64,000 nucleotides of DNA, taken from NCBI GenBank assembly GCA_028829895.1, contig CM054181.1, positions 117,933,360 through 117,997,359 of the forward strand, given 5' to 3'. A program made the translations under genes and the position numbers. Position 1 is the first letter of the stretch; every line of letters begins with the position of its first letter. Under the pieces are notes generated by a model that ran no database searches, had not been told where the DNA came from, and saw only the letters and a program-made list of their open reading frames with translations. Source of the stretch: Sinotaia quadrata. Lineage: Eukaryota > Mollusca > Gastropoda > Architaenioglossa > Viviparidae. Positions 61,241 through 64,000 of this stretch are shown here, piece by piece.

Positions 61241-61419
61241 TAAAACACATAGAAATGGCAAAGCTGAAACCACACAAGTGGGACTGTAAATGAGTTGTTG
61301 TAGCCTATATTCCTGTGTTTAGTGTGTATGCTTGACTCTTGTTGTAGGATCTGGAACTTGTCTCCTTGCTGTAAATCCTGGACTAGTACTGACAGATTGG
61401 TCAGCACACAACTCATCTC

Positions 61420-61545
61420 ATCATCATAGACATTGTTGTTATTCATCATCATAGACATTGTTGTTATTCATCATCATAGACATTGTTGTTATTCATCATC
61501 ATAGACATTGCTGTTATTCATCATCATAGACATTGCTGTTATTCA
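61420..61545. repeat. 25-bp minisatellite
   Basis: Five units of ATTCATCATCATAGACATTG plus TTGTT. The last two read TTGCTGTT. Confidence 0.95.
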
Positions 61546-61564
61546 CACATCCTTTGTCTGTGCT

Positions 61565-62505
61565 TCTGCCTTGTAAGATATGCTCTAGAACTGGTTAGGT
61601 TATTTTTCAAGTGGAAATAGTTCTGCCTGGGAAGATATCCACTAGAACTGGTTAGGTTATTTTTCAAGTGGAAATAGTTCTGCCTGGGAAGATATCCACT
61701 AGAACTGGTTAGGTTATTTTTCAAGTGGAAATAGTTCTGCCTGGGAAGATATCCACTAGAACTGGTTAGGTTATTTTTCAAGTGGAAATAGTTCTGCCTG
61801 GGAAGATATCCACTAGAACTGGTTAGGTTATTTTTCAAGTGGAAATAGTTCTGCCTGGGAAGATATCCACTAGAACTGGTTAGGTTATTTTTCAAGTGGA
61901 AATAGTTCTGCCTGGGAAGATATCCACTAGAACTGGTTAGGTTATTTTTCAAGTGGAAATAGTTCTGCCTGGGAAGATATCCACTAGAACTGGTTAGGTT
62001 ATTTTTCAAGTGGAAATAGTTCTGCCTGGGAAGATATCCACTAGAACTGGTTAGGTTATTTTTCAAGTGGAAATAGTTCTGCCTGGTAAGATATCCACTA
62101 GAACTGGTTAGGTTATTTTTCAAGTGGAAATAGTTCTGCCTGGGAAGATATCCACTAGAACTGGTTAGGTTATATTTCAAGTGGAAATAGTTCTGCCTGG
62201 TAAGATATCCACTAGAACTGGTTATGTTATTTTTCAAGTGGAAATAGTTCTGCCTGGGAAGATATCCACTAGAACTGGTTAGGTTATTTTTCAAGTGGAA
62301 ATAGTTCTGCCTGGGAAGATATCCACTAGAACTGGTTAGGTTATTTTTCAAGTGGAAATAGTTCTGCCTGGGAAGATATCCACTAGAACTGGTTAGGTTA
62401 TATTTCAAGTGGAAATAGTTCTGCCTGGTAAGATATCCACTAGAACTGGTTAGGTTATTTTTCAAGTGGAAATAGTTGTGCCTGGGAAGATATCCTCTAG
62501 AGCCT
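61565..62505. repeat. 57-bp minisatellite, about 16 copies
   Basis: Unit: GGGAAGATATCCACTAGAAC, TGGTTAGGTTATTTTTCAAG, TGGAAATAGTTCTGCCT. The left-hand ~8 units look identical. The right-hand half mixes two linked changes (GGTAAG and TATATTTC). Since 57 is a multiple of three and the unit lacks stops in this frame, the minus strand is open across the whole array as 19-residue repeats (GYLPRQNYFHLKNNLTSSS). The first in-frame ATG is at 62579 and the stop is at 61539, so an ATG-led frame of 347 codons exists. Repeat origin is the simpler explanation; a repetitive secreted protein with NLT glycosylation sites cannot be excluded. Confidence 0.95.
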
Positions 62506-62604
62506 TTTATTCCTATTGAATTCTTTCCGCAAAGAAACCCCTTACATATCAGTGAAATGTCTCTACAGCTGTTTAGCATGTCTTGTAATGGAAAATTTCT
62601 GCCT

Positions 62605-62805
62605 GAACAGGCACCACTAGGACTATCTAGAATAACTTTAAGGTTTCTTGATGTGTTAACCACTAGAACTATCAAGAATAATTTTAAGGTTTCTCGATGT
62701 GTTAACCACTAGAACTATCTAGAATAACTTTAAGGTTTCTCGATGTGTTAACCACTAGAACTATCTAGAATAACTTTAAGGTTTCTTGATGTGTTAATAA
62801 CACCT
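62605..62805. repeat. 46-bp minisatellite
   Basis: About four units of CCACTAGAACTATCTAGAAT, AACTTTAAGGTTTCTCGATG and TGTTAA. It shares CCACTAGAACT and a TCTGCCTG-led junction with the 57-bp array just to its left. Confidence 0.95.
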
Positions 62806-64000
62806 TGGGAAGTAGTGATACATATAAATGTATGCATTCACCAGTGTTACAGCTCACCTACAAGGAAGCCTATCAGTAGCAGATATCTTCTCAGTTGCTT
62901 AGATGTAAAATTGTGCCTGTTATGAAATGTAACAACCTTTCCACAAATAAATTATCTCCTATCACTTTTTACTTGTTACTAAATTTGTTCGCCCACCAGA
63001 CTTGCTGTTTCAGCTATGTGATGTGGCGGGCAAGACTGGGTTCGAATGGGGCAAGTCATCTATCCGTCATTCTGTCTAGGGCATACCAATCCTTCATTTG
63101 TGGGGTTTGGGCCTGTTCCCAGGCTGCGAACTCAAGATGAGTAAATGACATACGATACCAACATTCACACCAACAGTGATATTAGCCTAATTATTACAGA
63201 GTTAATTATTATGTAGGATGGGTCATTTATGAGTAAACATTTTACGGCGAGCCGTTTGGTGTGTTCATTGTTTACCTCCGCCCAAATATAATTCTAACTG
63301 TAACTTGGCAGTGGATTGTCCATTATACAAAAGTCCAACATGCATATCGACACAAACATCTTTATGCTAATTATAAATAGCGTGACTGCTTGTGAACATC
63401 ATAGTCTTGAAGTTCAAAAGTAATTGTCGATTGATATAGTTGTAACAGATTTGTGCAGGAATGCGATATTCATCAGGTCCTTGATCTGTCTTCCTCTAGC
63501 AGCTACTTCACACGGTTTATAGAATAATAACTTTGTGTGACATCGCAAAGACAAAGATAGACAACTCTTGTGGTCATTGGCAAGTACATTGTGAGTTAAA
63601 GCCATAGACTAGTATCTATCATTTCAGGGTGGGATTGATATAATCCAGATGAGCATATCTATACGTTATGTCTGTGCGGAGCGAGATAAAACTGGCTTGA
63701 GTACACCAATCAGACGATTAAGTTCGTATTTGAACCGCCACGAATGAAATACATGATGTTTCCACAACAACAAACTCTCTCAGATAAAAAAATAAATCAT
63801 GTGTAGGTTTCCTCATTTCGAAAAATATATTTTCTGTTGAAATTTTATTACTAATGTTTTTAAGTATTTTGTAAATAGCGTAAAAAAGGTATTATTCTTA
63901 AAGTCAAACTGCTATATACTATGTCTTATTCTAGAGATATATACGATTTATTCGCCTTATTCTAGAAAGCTGTATTCGTCTTATGCTAAAGAGATGTATG
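62806..64000. other. Mostly unique DNA, no gene seen
   Basis: A B-box-like GGGTTCGAATGG sits at about 63039 in a GC-richer patch (63000-63130) that has the look of an old SINE but no clear A-box. The remainder is AT-rich with short frames only. Confidence 0.4.

Noticed and set aside
63685..63710. tRNA-like GGTTCAAATAC on the minus strand
   Set aside because: The surrounding sequence cannot form a T-arm.

Overview
This window is animal nuclear DNA. It is AT-rich, has no operon-like gene packing, and by eye about half of it is tandem repeat: GATA/TATC and CA/TG microsatellites plus several dozen unrelated minisatellites with units of 16 to 75 bp. Its mobile elements (a ~1.6 kb LTR-like family, a tiny hAT-type MITE, tRNA-like SINE heads) are of metazoan type. 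The overall look fits a repeat-rich invertebrate, perhaps a mollusc, but nothing here fixes the taxon.

I found no protein-coding gene, rRNA, tRNA or CRISPR array that I can support with confidence. Nearly all longer open reading frames are by-products of simple repeats, or of minisatellites whose unit happens to lack stops. A few non-repetitive reading frames (6.2 kb, 15.0 kb, 45.6 kb, 55.0 kb and 60.1 kb) are listed as weak exon candidates only.

Layout. 0-10 kb: GATA tract, G-quadruplex motif, CA/TG tracts, and minisatellites of 21-34 bp, including a 24-bp array at 8.4 kb that repeats a splice-donor-like GTAAGT. 10-16 kb: a 23-bp array interrupted by a dispersed element (second copy at 12.5 kb), an 82-bp hAT MITE with 8-bp target duplication, and a purine-rich tract. 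16-24 kb: a complete LTR-like element (16571-18197) with a perfect 5-bp target duplication, a SINE-like head, and a 34-bp satellite with clear higher-order structure. 24-30 kb: CA, TATC and 24-, 41- and ~44-bp arrays. 30-34 kb: a second full LTR-like copy that splits a minisatellite, then 29-, ~54- and 20-bp arrays. 34-47 kb: AAG/GAT tract, long degenerate arrays, a 52-bp array carrying CRE-like and octamer-like motifs, and a GATA tract. 47-56 kb: two LTR-like fragments (the second again inside a minisatellite), and 22-, 31- and 21-bp arrays. 56-64 kb: 21-, 25-, 23-, 75-, 25-, 57- and 46-bp arrays and a 26-bp perfect palindrome.

What links the parts is process rather than pathway. Minisatellites are continually born, degrade and are homogenised in blocks, and transposable elements repeatedly sit inside or beside them. 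The most informative items are the LTR family with its target duplication, the 204-bp higher-order repeat at 20 kb, and the 57-bp array at 62 kb.
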